Assembly (NCBI RefSeq): GCF_029784165.1
Contig: NC_073695.1
Coordinates: forward strand, 205,935,281 to 205,999,280
Length of the DNA: 64,000 bases
Direction: 5' to 3'
DNA from: Wyeomyia smithii
Lineage: Eukaryota > Arthropoda > Insecta > Diptera > Culicidae
Both the position numbers and the translations under genes were made by a program. Of the stretch, positions 44,593 through 57,779 are shown in pieces. Below the pieces are notes generated by a model. The model made no database searches and was not told the DNA's origin. It worked only from the letters and a program-made list of their open reading frames with translations. How positions within the stretch are numbered: the first letter of the stretch is position 1; every line of letters begins with the position of its first letter.

Positions 44593-45727
44593 ATGTCACG
44601 GCTTGGAGCTTCGCGTTCACTTGTGGAATGGTTAAGTTCGTATTTATGTGGAAGAATACTGCGTGTGAAACTTCGTTCTTGTGTCTCGTCGCAATTCACT
44701 AATAAATCGGGAGTTCCGCAAGGTAGCAATATGGGGCCTCTGCTTTTCGCTATATTCTTCAATGATGCAATGCTATGGTTAGGTGTTGGCTGTAGGTTGG
44801 TATATGTGAATGAACTAAAGCTATATCTGGTAGTTCGTACAATCGACGATTGTCGTCGTTTGCAACATTTATTCGTTTGCAACATTTATTCGTCGAGTGG
44901 TGCCGTAAAAACTGGTTGATAATTAGGATTGGAAAATGTGAGGTAATGACATTCCACCGCATTTTAAATCCGATCATATTCGAATACCGCATTGATGGAC
45001 TTGAGCTGAGAAGAGTTGACCGTGTTTGCGACCCTGGTATTCAGCTCGATGCTAAACTCACTTTCCACCTACATCATGCCAGCTTATTTCAAAAGCGAGT
45101 CGACAGCTGGGATTCATTGCAAAAATTGGCCGTGACTTCAAAGACCCTCACTGCTTGAAAGCCTTATACTGCTCTCTAGTACGACCACTTCTTGAAAATT
45201 ATAGCTCGATCTGGGACCCTCATCAGTTAAGTTGGTGTCTACGGATCGAACGTGTTCAGAAGAGATTTGTCCGGCTGGCATTACGTGACCTTCCCTGGCG
45301 TGATCCGGAAAATCTTACTCCGTATCCTGACCGCTGTCGATTACTTGGCCTCGACACGCTCGAACGTCGTCGCAAAATCCAGCAAGCTGCATCTGTTGCC
45401 AAAATATTGAATGGCGAAATAGATTCGCCAACGCTCTTGTTCCAGCTAAACTTCCGTGCTTCTCAACGCTTCTTACGTTTAACTGGCCTACTACAAACCG
45501 CATTCCATCGGACATCGTTTGGATTTGACAAATCTATAACCGCTGCAATAAGAACCTTCTCAAGCGTAGAAGATTTGTTTGAGTTTGGCGAACCATCCCG
45601 CAAGTTTGTGAATAAGTTGAAAAATTCGAATATTTTGTAAACTTGACACTATTTTTGTTTATTTATTAAGACTACATACTGTCAGATAAATTATTGAATA
45701 AAATTAAAATTAAAATTACCACTGTAA
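44593..45727 (+). pseudogene. Jockey-like LINE, 3' fragment of reverse transcriptase
   Basis: Frames in order: SGVPQGSNMGPLLFAIF (the PQGSxLGPLLF block), LVYVNELKLY at the place of the catalytic FADDLK (both Asp lost), WCRKNWLIIRIGKCEVMTFH, then KALYCSLVRPLLENYSSIWD and FVRLALRDLPWRDP of the C-terminal region, with a stop at 45640. Frame changes fall at a 17-bp duplication (44858-44891) and at a stop near 45157. The tail is TAAAATTAAAATTAAAATTA (about 45700-45720). It is 5'-truncated, as is usual for LINE copies. The Jockey clade is my best guess. Confidence 0.82.
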
Positions 45728-45845
45728 AATTAAAATATAGATATTTCCAGATTCGAAAAGATGATCGGAAACCAAAAATTGACCCCATATGCCATTTTGA
45801 ATCTTCTCAAGACCACAATATTATTTTCAGAGTTATTCTTTAGTA

Positions 45846-47322
45846 CAGGCAAACTTCGATATAAGGTATCCTAGTTATAAGCTACCTTCGATATAGCGTC
45901 ACTCGATATAAGGTACATTTTACCTCGATATAAGGTACATATTTATATTATGTTACAAATAACTCCGAAATTGGTATGGAAACTTATATAAACAACATAC
46001 TGGTTATCTTGTGAACATTTCTGCTTACTATTGATTAATTAGGGAGTGTCCAAAAATTACGTTACACTCAGTGGCAGTTTGAAAAAACGTACAAAAATTT
46101 AATTTTGCCGAGAAAACATGATATAGTATGGATGGGAACGGGGGAGCTAATAAAAAAAAAACTTAATGTTTGACCCGTGAACAATTTGTGTGAAATTTGA
46201 AAAACAATGCTCAAAAAAATGTTCCAAAATCAGTTTTTTTTTTCCATAAACCGCACTTGGCACTCTCTCAGCTGAAACAAGTTTTGATTTAAAAAAGGGC
46301 ATTTTTATCAAAAACGTCATAGAACCTAGGAAAAAGTTGAAAATATGATTGGAGTATGTTCGGCAGAATAATGTATTTCTCATAAATGAAAAAATGTCTA
46401 GGACATAGTAGGCCTCTTATATAACACCCCAAAAAGTTTATTGGTATTTGTTTTTTTAGACATTTCGAGAATGTGCGTTTATGAAACTACCTATATGTGG
46501 TCTATTTTCATGAGATAGAACCAAAGTGTCTTCAGCAAAGTTTTTCTACATAAAATTACCTACAACTTTGCTAAAGATTTCACTTTGATGTGAAAAGTCA
46601 TGAAATAAATACAATTATCATCTCACTTTTAGGCAGATTAATCAAGAATCTATTTGCATCAAAAGTTTCTCCTTAAGATATAAACAAAATTTGTCAAATA
46701 CACAATAGCAAATGGCATTTTGACACTCAAAAGGTTGACGATCACGTTTGTCACGTTTCAAACCACTTTGCAATGTGCATTTCTGGGCCAATTTTATGTG
46801 TAATGAAAAGTTAGTTCAAACGGTCATTTTAAAATTCAACGAGGAAAATGCAAGTTTCGAAATCTTAAGGAACGGAAAATTAACTGAAAAAGATCTCAAT
46901 CCGTGAGCAGATATCCATGGTTCTTATTCATTGAACCAAAAATTAAAAAACAACAAGAAGAAAAAAAGAAGTTTTATCGATACAGAAATGTGTATGTTTG
47001 TAAATAAATGGTAAATAAAAACTAGTAATAATAACATAACGGCTTGAATTTTTTTCAATTTTTAATGCTCTTAACTACCTTTTTTTGGACGCGGCTGAAA
47101 GTCTCCAGAAAAGCAAAAAAAAATGTGATTTGAATTGTATTTAAAACAAGTCGGTTCACACTTATAGTTGGATACTATTTCCAAAATAAACTATACGTAG
47201 ACAAAAGATAACAAGTGTTTGAAGCCCTATTTTTGAAAATGTTTCATGATTCGATATAAGGTACAATTCGATATAGAGTACAAATCAAAATTCGAAATGT
47301 ACCTTATATCGAAGTTTGCCTG
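45846..47322. mobile_element. pogo/Tc1-like MITE with CAGGCAAACTTCGATATAAG ends
   Basis: The left end CAGGCAAACTTCGATATAAG at 45846 (preceded by TA) is matched by the inverted CTTATATCGAAGTTTGCCTG ending at 47322 (followed by AA rather than TA). Extra TCGATATAAGGTAC copies lie near both ends (about 45904, 45932, 47250). The 1.48-kb interior has no transposase frame. The CAG start and TA flank fit the Tc1/mariner-pogo group. Confidence 0.75.
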
Positions 47323-50300
47323 AATTAGATAAAAGCTTCAACATAAACATATTGATACAAAATAGTGTGATAGACTTTTAAGGTCTATAATTCACAGAAT
47401 TATTGAAAATGAGTAGTTTTGAACTTATCATTTGCGATCACTCTCGAATGCAACAATGCATTTAATGTAACAAACGCCAGTTTTGTTTTGCAAAAACTTA
47501 AAGTTTAAATTTCGAAATGTCCCCTACTGTCCCAAAAACTATGGTGAATCTGTGATCTTTCGAAAAAGGTTCGATTAAATTCGATTCAGATCTTGCCAAA
47601 TGGCAGGTAAAAGAATTTTACTTTTTTCGGTTCTGGATGGGTCAGGTACACAAGTGTTAATCTAATCTAAATATTCTAATATTTTCTCTAATATTTTTCT
47701 AAACTTCATCAGCAGGAATAATATTTCATGAAATAACAGATTAATACAGTATGTGAAAAATTTGTTTTTTTTTTTGTTGACACCTTCTAGTCTGGTACAT
47801 AATCAAGCGAAATACACAAACTCGCAAGCGTAAGCGAACAAACAGCGACGACAACAATCGCCGCAACGAATCACTTTCGCCGCCTCTCGTCCTTTCATCA
47901 TACTCGACCGTAAGTACCGGGGAACAATCGAAACCGTCGCAATCCTGTCGAATAGCATCACACCCGGGCCCGGGCCTCATACGTGGCTACTTCAAAACTC
48001 ATCGTACATTCTTTAGCGGCATTCGTTTCTTCTCGCACCTTTACACCCCCGGGGCAAGCAACTCGACGCAGCGTCGAATCCCGTCGGAGTCGCATTGGAA
48101 GCCAGTCAAGTGTAGCTAAATCCCGCAAATATTTGGTCATAATCGGTGCTTCCAGCGGCGGTGAGCGGCAAGATTACAAGCGGTGGTAAAAAAAGGAGCG
48201 GAGAGTAGATATGGTGCAATACCGTTGGAAGAATGCCTATTCCTACCTGCCTGCCCATGTGCTAGTGATCTTTGAAAGGTCCTCCTCGGTAGCTCGACTG
48301 GATGGGCGGGAAAGGATGGTCGATGAGAGAAACGGAACCCTTGTCGGTTTTGTGGGCAGGGCGTAGATGAAAAGAATTCGCGCTTCGGTGAAATTTGCCT
48401 GCCAGCTTTTGGCGGTGCCCGAAGCAAAAGATGTGTTCTTATAACCATCAACGTCGACGCATTTCTGATAACGATGATGATGTGTTAGTCTCCTCATTTG
48501 AAGGATTTTTATTGTTAAAGACATAGGTTGTGATTTTTCACAATTCACTCCGCCGCGAGCGTACCGCTTTTCCGCTTCACGAAAAGCTAAGCAACGGGCA
48601 AACAACCAAAATAAATAAATAAAAATCCTATCCACGGTTTGCTTTCAGTTCCTGTCTTGACTTGCCGATCCCAGCGCGTAGCAATGATAAAAGAAGTAAA
48701 AACTAGGCGAGCCTTTATGAATACTAAATAGGTGGAAAATAGCCTCGGCGTAAGGCGGCAGGAAACAAAGAAAACCGGGAACGTCCTGTTCGGTTCTTGA
48801 GGAAAGCCGCGGTACCAGATTAAAAGTCACTGAATCATGACAGAGCGGATTTACTCGGAAATGTGCCAGGCCAAGTAGCTGTTAACTGTTGACTGTCACA
48901 TGATTGCAAAATGGTTCTCCAGTGCGCTTATATGTGTTTCTTCTTTGCCTTTGCGAGTGATTATTTTTGTTTTGGTCGTTTTTCCAAAGAAGAAAAATCG
49001 GACGTTCATCCACGCCGGAAGTATTTTATTTTAGCCAGATTATTAAAAACTTACCAATCGACAAACCAATTTAATATCATTCTACAGAAGCGGGGTTGTA
49101 TTGCTTTCTAATGTTTGCATTTTGAATTAAAAATATGGCGATGGGTGGTGTAATTCGCGGTTCCATCTTACTAGTAGCTACCGAAAAATCCATCGTGATT
49201 CTTTTTATCAAATTCAAATCAGGAATCATGAGCTTCTTGTTTACTTGACTGCTTTTTCATATTTAGCGAGTATCTTGTATAAATTTCTGACTGTCCACTC
49301 AACCCTTTAATGTCACATATTTCTTTCAGTTTTTTTAATATTCTTCAATAAACCAATTTAAATTGCTAACCGCAATTCAGCTCATATATTTATAGATCAA
49401 CAAGAAAAAAACAGTTGCCGTACTGGTAAGCGTGTTTTTATGCGAATCCCACCACGCGGCGAATTCAATGAAGGAAGCCCTCTTGCGTGGAGAATGCGTC
49501 ATAATTCCGCCATACACTCGAAAGCACCCCCATAGTTGTGCTCAGAAAAACCGCAGCGTGCTTCCGTCCGGATGGCCGGACCTCTGACATGCCGCGGATC
49601 CCGCTGTGCCACGCCTTACGAGAGTTAAACCGAAAAGGCAGTACGGAGGGTCACGGTTTATAATGTGGCTTGTGACGCCTGCTGGTGTACAAAGCGGATG
49701 TGGTTTCCGCAGCGGTGAAATATGTCAACAGACACGACTGTCCTGGCAGCGAGGCAGACGAAAAATATGCACCAGCGATAAATCTCTGCCTGTTTTATGA
49801 TAACGTTAGCTATGTACAAGACGAACACAGGCTTTAATTACCTATATTGGGAGCCGTGATTAAACTAGCGGGTAGCAATTATAATCAAAATCGTGAAAAA
49901 AATGAGTAAATTGCAACACCCAAACACTACAAATACTCCACCGCCGCAATGTCCAGTACCAAACGTTCGTCAAACATGCAGCATTGGATTGAATTTTAAC
50001 ACAGCGTTCTAGGGGCGCACATATTGTTCCGGTTTTGCGAGCTCTTTCCAGCCCGGTCGGTCTCGTTACGTCAGCCGCTTGCTGGTTTGTCCATCATCGT
50101 AATGAATTCACATGAAAGCATAATTTTATTTGCACTTTTACGGACCATAAATAGTCTGATTAAGAGCCCTGTTGACACAATGTTCGGACACCCGTTCATA
50201 AACGATCAGCGTGACGACATTCCAGACACGGCTGTTTACTCGCAATAATGTTCTCTCGACAAACAATCGGTCTACCCCACTTAATCAACCGGCTAAGAGA

Positions 50301-51849
50301 GGGGGGTTTCAGACAGTCAGCAAGAGACGAGACGCTGGCTGACTGATGCGGGTATCGACTGCATATTTGCTTTTAATAATTCATTGCAGTTATTTGAACA
50401 GGATGTAATGTGAGCTGGAGCAGGGTGCGAGTTGGCTCCAGAAAGCGAGGATCAAAGGGAAAATTCTTTTCGTCCTGTTTCGGTGGAAAGTTTCATTTCA
50501 ACGAGATGGCGGCAGCTGTGGTGGAGACGGGGGAGGTACTTGCCGAAGAGCAATGGCTCAAAGCAATTGCAGTACAAATATTTGTCAGAGTTCGCGAGTT
50601 CTTGATGGTAGCAGCGTCACTGGCAGCAGTCAGCAGGCAGCACGAGAGTGCCATCAGTGTCAGGTTACGATGCGGGTTCACGTTGACGTTTAATGTTGCT
50701 TGCAGGTCAGCTGTTTGTTTGCAATTTTAGCTTGAATTAGATGGTAATCAAACAGCGGGCGGATTGTGAAGTGCTGTGCCGCAGTGCTAGATGCAAGTCA
50801 GTAACACGGAGTCATTGTATATGTAGCTAGCGTTATTAATTTAAAATTTAAAATAATAACGCTTAAACTAAATTTTGCTTGTTTAATTGCACTAAATTTT
50901 GCTCGTCATGAGCAATTTTTTTGAATTTTCAAATGGTGTGCCAGATTCAATTACGTGAATTTTGTTTTTTTTTTGTCATTTTATCGACTTGACTTCAATA
51001 TTATAGAATAACAGAAATGACATTCTTCACTAAGAAAATGGATCATTTAACCAATGGTAATAGCTATGAATTAATAAGCCAAACACCTTTTAGTTGTAGT
51101 ATAAAGGATGACAAGATATTATAGACATACTTATTTACCTACTAACTCAATGAATTTTACTCTAACTTGGGTGGTTTTCAAGCCGTCTAAAAAGGCGTAG
51201 AACAATTCTCAGAGAAAAATAGAACTTGATGCTTGATTCACTTGATCCACTGTCCTGCATTGAAAAAAAATATTAGAAGAAAATCATAATTCTTAAAAAG
51301 ACGGTCTCAAAAATCGATTCGACTAAGTGGCTTGCAAGCGTTTAACCGTAAAATGATCGTATTTAAAAAAGAAAGTTTCTTTTTCTGTTTCATTGAAACC
51401 AACAAAATTTTTAGTAACGACATGACTAAAATGAGCGCTTCTGTCTGCATTTTTATTGTGTTGTTAAGTTGACCGACTACACTGGTCAACACAGGTTTCA
51501 CCAAAGAACAAAATTATAGTTGTTAAACCATTCCTCGACACACGTATAGCAAATTTAACCTTCAGTAGTCACGTATGAAAGTTTTAGCACGTAGAAATTC
51601 AATCTTCATTATGTAACCGATTACTGCAGCAAGAGAATGGTTGACTTTTACTGGAAACTGGCTCGGTACGCAGTTATTTTTAGCGTAGTAAAGCTGGGAA
51701 GGAGACTGATTCTATCGCTACGTTCCACAGCAGACAGGCCAACCGACACAATAGCACTGCACAGCATTGCTGAAGAAATCCGGACAGGGTAGCAATATTG
51801 TCCGGATCTGTCGCTTCGCGTTTGCTCTCAGCCATTTCGTCCCTGTGAA
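47323..51849. other. Unassigned, mostly single-copy-looking stretch
   Basis: Blocks at 47790-48200, 48230-48830, 49440-49800 and 50400-50720 are less AT-rich than their surroundings. A donor-like ACC|GTAAGTA is at 47911. ATGGCGGCAGCTGTGGTGGA at 50506 has a plausible start context. None of the frames has a recognisable domain, and no exon chain could be supported. This is the best place to look for host exons or regulatory DNA with transcript data. Confidence 0.35.
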
Positions 51850-52188
51850 TCCAGCTTTCCACGAGCGGTAATGGCAGACAATGCACGCAGCCCATTTTGA
51901 CGTTTTCTGTAGGTCAGGGAATTTTCAATCGCAGTAATGGAGTAGAAAATAAAACAACGTCGTAACGTAGCATAGCAACTTAAACAAGCAATGTGCGTTT
52001 TGTTATTTAAATTTCGTCGTGCGCAAGCGCGGATCAAAATAAACAAAACTGTTTATTAAGGTTGCTATGCTACGTAGCAAAAATTTTATTTTTCACTCAG
52101 TTACTGCGATTGAAAACTACCCGACCTGCAGAAAACGTCAAAATGGGTTGCGTGTATTGTCCGCCATTACCGCTCTTGAGAAGCTGGA
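51850..52188. repeat. Inverted repeat, ~130-bp arms
   Basis: The left arm 51850-51983 and right arm 52058-52188 share inverted blocks CCAGCTT..AGAGCGGTAATGG, CATTTTGACGTTTTCTG and TACGTAGCATAGCAAC, with a spacer of about 75 bases. Further small inverted pairs follow at 52359-52370/52407-52418 (CCCTGAGTAGCA) and 52579-52595/52652-52667. The region looks like successive foldback MITEs. Confidence 0.75.
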
Positions 52189-52938
52189 TAGCTGTGGGTG
52201 TGGGTATGATTGTTATCGTCTTGTAACTTGTAAGCGTTGCAAAGCGAGAGAGAAACAAAACATTTCTCTTCCTTCCTGCTTGAGAACGAGACATATGCCA
52301 CGCTTCTCAAGAATTTTGCACACACGCTTTCGAGATACTCTTTATTCTTCATGCTTTTCCCTGAGTAGCAACAAGCACGCACCGACACACAAAATTTCTT
52401 TTGTATTGCTACTCAGGGACTGTAAAAGAGTACGCGAGTTCCTTTGAGCTTGCGAGTAGGAGTACTCAACTATAAATGCTCGACTAGAAGGAATGCTTGA
52501 AAAATTATACTCGAAAACGAAAATGCTTTCTTCCCGGTTCTGCTTCATGCACCGACAACCGACAGTGGGGCAACGTGTAGGGTATTGGACTGCTTTGATA
52601 AGTTATTTTACAGTAGACTAATGCAAAACCAGCCGAAGCAAACCGCTGCCGAAGTAGTCCGATACCCTATTATTCTTTTGTCCCTCTGCAACCATCTCAA
52701 AGCATCTTGAAACAATTGTCTTCGGCTTGTCGTTCTCGTGAGTTGGGGAGTAGATACACACGAGTACACACGAGGAAAGTAGGCGGGAGTGTGTGCATAT
52801 GATCTCGGGAGCAAATGGGAGCAAGAAAGGAAGCAAGAAAGAACGAGGGATAGCCTGGATGGAGAATTCTGCATTGTATGATAACGGCAGCAACGAGAAC
52901 CTCACATGAGGTGTTGCATGCTGCTTACGAGCGAGACT

Positions 52939-53088
52939 AAGGCCTGAAACATGATGAACGTTAATGCGAGCGATCGGGCGAGATTCTTGCAGTAGGTTAA
53001 TGAACAACCGTAAGTAGAGCTGTTCATTAACCTACGGCAAGAATCTCGCCCGATCGCTCCCATTGGCGTTCAGTATGTTTCAGGCCTA
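52939..53088. mobile_element. Near-perfect palindromic MITE, copy 1
   Basis: Arms of about 67 bp read AGGCCTGAAACAT...GAACGTTAATGCGAGCGATC...GTAGGTTAATGAACA and its complement, around a ~14-base loop. A related copy is at 62199-62342, sharing GCGAGCGATCGGGCGAGAT and GTAGGTTAATGAACAG. It is non-coding. A transcript would form a long, well-paired hairpin. Confidence 0.88.
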
Positions 53089-54587
53089 ACAACATGCTTG
53101 CTTGCAGTGTGAGTGGAGAATAACAAGAGAACTGGAATCATCCCGTGTCATCGGTGAATCGCAATCCAAAATAATGCTAAATTAAACAAACTTGTCTCTA
53201 TTGTGAGAAATACCAAAGCATTTTAAAAAAAAAGTTAAAGCAGTGCATAATTTTTGTCACTCGCCAAAAGCTTTAAATGCGTATAATTGAACTCTCTTCT
53301 CTTTTTCGAAGTTTGTTGAAATTATCATTATTTTTTATATATATGAAGTTATATTTTGGCCTGGAGTCAACTTAGTAAGAGTTTTATCCATTTAATGTCA
53401 ATCAAATTCAATCTAAGGATTTTCGATTAAATCATTCTGGTGTTCAATTTTATGTAGTTTCATTCAGTTCGCTGTTTGTTGAGAAAGGAAAATTATACCG
53501 AATTCGCTAAATCAAACAGTATAACTGCGAAAACTGGTTTTTACCGTATATTTCAGAGTAAAGGCGTTAATACAAAATAGTTTCATCCTATTAATTTAGT
53601 ATAAATTGTTGTTTATATCGGTTTTTCGGCTCAGCATTCAGAATTGCATTGTTAGATAAAATTGCAGGCAATACTAGTGTTACGATTTTGGCTAATATTT
53701 GTTTTGATGAAATAATACGATAGTCAAACGTCATGCGATCGTGTCTTCGAAACCACCCTCCCACGTACATATTTCTATATTTTTCTTCCCTAAATTTTTG
53801 TTATACATGGTGTTTCACATTTGAAATTGGTTAATCGTTAACTCTTGGACTCATTATCAATATTTTTCTCTGCTATTTAATATATTTTTCTTTTTTTTAA
53901 ATATCGCAGTAAGTATGGCAATTAACCATATTTGGAATCATACAAAATTTAAATAGACATAAAAATTAAATAGTGACAAAATTATTGTAGAATTTATGAG
54001 AAAGAATCAGTTTTTTGTTTCATATTTTTCATACAGTTTACTTCTTTTTAAGGTTTATTTTACCTCAAATACTTGTTTTTTTTCCTAGTTAAGCATCCTT
54101 TATAGTCTTACCTACGATTACGTATAATGAAATTGCGTTTGAATTTGCTGACAATTTTGTTTCACGACTAACTTCTTTATTCAGTAAATTATATTACTGT
54201 CACATTGCTTATGTTATTCCTATAAATTTATCAATTTTGAACAATCAATTTGGTCTGGAAAATTTTGTCTTCTCCAAAAAAGTCCCCATGCTGAATATCA
54301 ACTCAATCGTGCAGCAGCCTCTTTCCCAGAAGTACAGTTTCAAAATTCTATTCCCACGTACAGACATTCGATGCAACCTAATAAATAACCACGACCGCAT
54401 GTCAGCGCCGTAGTCAACAAAAAAGAAGAAGAAATTGTAGAACAGTAAATAACGCATTCAGAACAATAAAATAACGCATTCACTCTTACATTTTTAAACT
54501 TTTCAACATAGCGTTATTCGTGACAAAATATAAATAACATTCGGCTTGAATGAAAAATTATATATCCACAACAAAAAACAACGGTTT
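53089..54587. other. Unassigned AT-rich stretch
   Basis: Very AT-rich with homopolymer T and A runs. I see no supported gene, inverted repeat or element end. Confidence 0.4.
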
Positions 54588-55778
54588 CAGATTACTCCCT
54601 TGAGGCACATTGAACATAGAGCAGAAGAGTAGTGCCACAAAAATGTCCCAGTTTCAATTTTTTTTTGATTTGGCTGAAACTTTGCATAGACGTTTCAATA
54701 GGCAAAGCTATTGGTTTTATATTTTGGAACAAGACTTTTTTTGAGAAGCTATTGAAATAAGCTATTTTGGGAAGGTACTGATGATTATAAATATATTTAG
54801 GGCCAAAACGGTTTGTTCGGTTTGTTCTTCGGCAAAGTTGTAGATAATAATTTCGTCTTTCCGAAAGAAATATACATTCCAAAAAAAAAAATGTTTTTTT
54901 TCTGAAAAAAGTTGAAAGAAAAATTAAAAATTGATTATCTAAAAAAGCTCTTTTTTTTTTAATTTAACTTTTTTATATAAAAACTACAAAAGATTACCGT
55001 AACAATGGAACCGGTCTGATCATGGAGAAAGTAGAAAAAAAAAGTTATGACATTTTGGAAAAAAATTCGATATTTTTTTCTAAAGGTACATTTTTTATGG
55101 AAGGACAAAATAATTATATGCAACTTTGCCCAAGAAACTATGCCAATCAAACAAACCGTTTTGACTGTAAAAATATTTTTAATCCCCCATAGTGAGCTCC
55201 ATTGAAAATTAAAAATATTTTTGGAGCCAAAACGGTTTGAATGATTGGCATAGTGTCTTTGGCAAAATTGTAAATAACATCTTATGTTCCTTAAAAAAAA
55301 TTTAAAAAAAAATTTTTTTCTTCAAAAACACAACTTTTTTTCCTGGATTTCCCCATAATCGGACCGGTTGCATTGTTCAGGTAATCTTTTGTAGTTTTTA
55401 TATAAAAAAAACAGATTTTTAAAAAATAAGCTATTTTGGCTAAATAATTATTAATTTTTCTTTTAACTTTTTTTCATAAAAGTAATATTTTTTTTAGTTT
55501 GTATTTTTTTTTTCGGAAAAACAAAATTATTATCTACAACTTTGCCGAAGACGTCACACCGATCAAACAAACCGTTTTGGCCCTAAAAATATTTATAATC
55601 ATCAATTCCATCTCAAAATAGTATCTTTTAATTGCTTCTCAAAAATGAGTCGTGTTCCAAAAAAATAAATCAATAGCACAAAATGGTATCTTTTGCCTAT
55701 AGAAACGTCTATGCAAAGCTTCAGCCAAATCAAAAATGGTCGATTGAATTGGTTGCTTGTTTTTCTGTGGAATTGCTC
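54588..55778. repeat. AT-rich foldback (family E), copy 1
   Basis: The left half contains TGAAACTTTGCATAGACGTT, CAAAACGGTTTGTTCGG and GGCAAAGTTGTAGATAATAA. These recur inverted in the right half (about 55545-55745), with a second inner inverted pair (GTTTGATTGGCATAG type) around the centre near 55190. It begins near TTTCAGATTACTCCCTTGAG. No protein is encoded. Confidence 0.7.
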
Positions 55779-56152
55779 AGAACGGTTATAAAAACATGAT
55801 TAATTCGAATTCAAGGAAAAATTATGTTTACTATACCGTCAAAAACTATTATTGTAACAGGTTTAGATGATATTTAAAACAATTTGTAAATTCGTTAATA
55901 GAAAATCGATGTTGATAGAGAAATATAAACGATGGAATAATTAATAAGTTCCAATTATCTAAATCACACACAAAAAAAAAACTTGAAATTTGAAATACAA
56001 CAAAGACAATATTAAAACAGTAAAATAAAATTTAAAACAGTTTTTCAATGTCATCATTTCTCCAAAATTTACTCCTTTCAAAAAAATTTTTCAACCTCTA
56101 ACAAAATTTTATCTATATGGTTTTGTATTTTATTCGGAGTTTCACATTTTAT

Positions 56153-56282
56153 CCGTTTAATAGCAGTTTATTTTACGACTGTCGCTAACACTAATTCAGT
56201 TTCACTGTTTAACCGTTTCACCGTTTCAGTTGAACCGTTTAATAGCAGTTTATTTTATGACTGTCGCTAACACTAATTCAGT
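56153..56282. repeat. Direct duplication of a 48-bp segment
   Basis: CCGTTTAATAGCAGTTTATT and the following ~28 bases (to CTAATTCAGT) occur at 56153-56200 and again at 56235-56282 with one visible mismatch. The spacer contains further CCGTTTCA motifs. It is a local tandem duplication. Confidence 0.85.
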
Positions 56283-56407
56283 AAGTTTATCAAAAACTAT
56301 CCATACAAAAACCTTTAATTGCCTTTGTTAGAAATAATTTGCACATATTTTTCAGCACGGCTTCTAAAAGTGTTTCTAATAAAACAATCCCTACAAAAAC
56401 AAAAAGA

Positions 56408-57620
56408 GCAGTGGTTTCAGATTACTTCCTTGTGGCACATTGTCGATATAGCAGTTTGGTTTTTATAAGATTTTTTTTTTGCTGTGTGGACTCATCACTG
56501 CGATAAAAGATTAGATCTATTGTGTTTTCCCAGGTGTTTTCTGTACTCCGCACTTCATATTATTGGCAGCATCACTGTTGAAGAAAGTGATACGCTTATC
56601 ATTCATATCCGTGCTTGTGTGTAAGTTTTACCTTTCCGTTTCAAGCTTACTACTCTACTATACCGAGCCTCTGTCCCTCCTAACAATATCGCCTAATTAC
56701 AATTCCCTGGAGAAAACTTCCAGATGTTAAAACTCATACCAATTTTATTATAACAGGGACTTAGTTTTGTTAAAAGGAGAGTCAACAGAGGTACTGTAGA
56801 ATTCAGATTGAAGGAAAGGTACTTAGTGGGAAGCCTGAGAATAAACCCATGCTAAAGTCCTATGGCAACCAAATGGCCTAATTCTACTAAGATTCGAACC
56901 TACGACCACCCGCTTACCAAGGCGGATTCTGTAACATTGCGGTTACGGAGCTCCCTTTTTATAAGATGAAATAAAGACATACTGACCAATTCCGAAAATA
57001 ATTTCCCAGTTTTAAAATTTTGTTTACAATTTTCAAAATAGATTTTTCTTAAACTTTGCATAGATGTTTCTTCAAGCAAAAAATGCCAAGTTGTGCTATT
57101 GGTTATCTATATTTTTTTTTGAAGCACGACTCGGTTTTGAGAAGCTATGTAAAGCTTAGTGAAAAAGATATTGATGATTACAAATATTTTAAGAGCCAGA
57201 ACGGTTTGTTTGATCGGTATGACGTCATCGGCAAAGTTGAAGATTATGATTTTGTGTTTCTGAAAACAATATACAGGGTGTCCAGGTGCCATATCACCTG
57301 GACATATATCATCTTCAGCATAGTTGTAGATAATAAATTTATCCTTGAAAAAATACAAACCGTACGACAAAAAGGCATTTTCTTGAAAAAAACAGACAAA
57401 TACAATTATAAATTAAATATTTCAAAAAATAATTATGAATCTGAATATTTTTAACAAAAACTGCACACTGTAAACCAACCAATAATAGTTTACTAAACTT
57501 GTAGAAATAAAGAAGAAAATATTAAACTTCGTCAAAATCAACAATTGTGTTTCAATTTTTCATACAGTGTATATTATTTTTGGAGAGACAAAATTACTAC
57601 CTGCAATTTTTTCGCTAATT
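56408..57620. repeat. Family E foldback, copy 2, interrupted by SINE C
   Basis: It starts with TTTCAGATTACTTCCTTGTG as at 54588. After SINE C it continues with AACTTTGCATAGATGTTTC and CAGAACGGTTTGTTTGATCG. A small palindrome GTCCAGGTG-CCATAT-CACCTGGAC lies near 57278-57301. The 132-codon frame at 57056-57454 runs through this repeat and is not a gene. A third start motif is at about 57741. Confidence 0.6.
56472..56955 (-). mobile_element. tRNA-derived SINE, family C
   Basis: In minus orientation, the tRNA-like head lies at the right end (GAGCTCCGTAACCGCAATG, with B-box GGTTCGAATC near 56892-56901). The poly(A) tail is the T-run at 56472-56480. The exact 12-bp target duplication TTTTTATAAGAT is at 56460-56471 and 56956-56967. 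Confidence 0.87.
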
Positions 57621-57779
57621 CTTTCTTTCGGAAGTACTCGCACTTGCTGTTTTTGTGCTTTTCCAAACCGTGATAAAAAGGAGAACCGGCTGAAATAATA
57701 ATTGACACTACGTAAAACAGCGAGAAGATCAGCTATTTCAGATTTCTTCCTTGTGGCACATTATTGAAGATAGCTGAGC

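Noticed and set aside
57056..57454. 132-codon plus frame
   Set aside because: It runs through an AT-rich foldback repeat whose other copies are not open in this frame.
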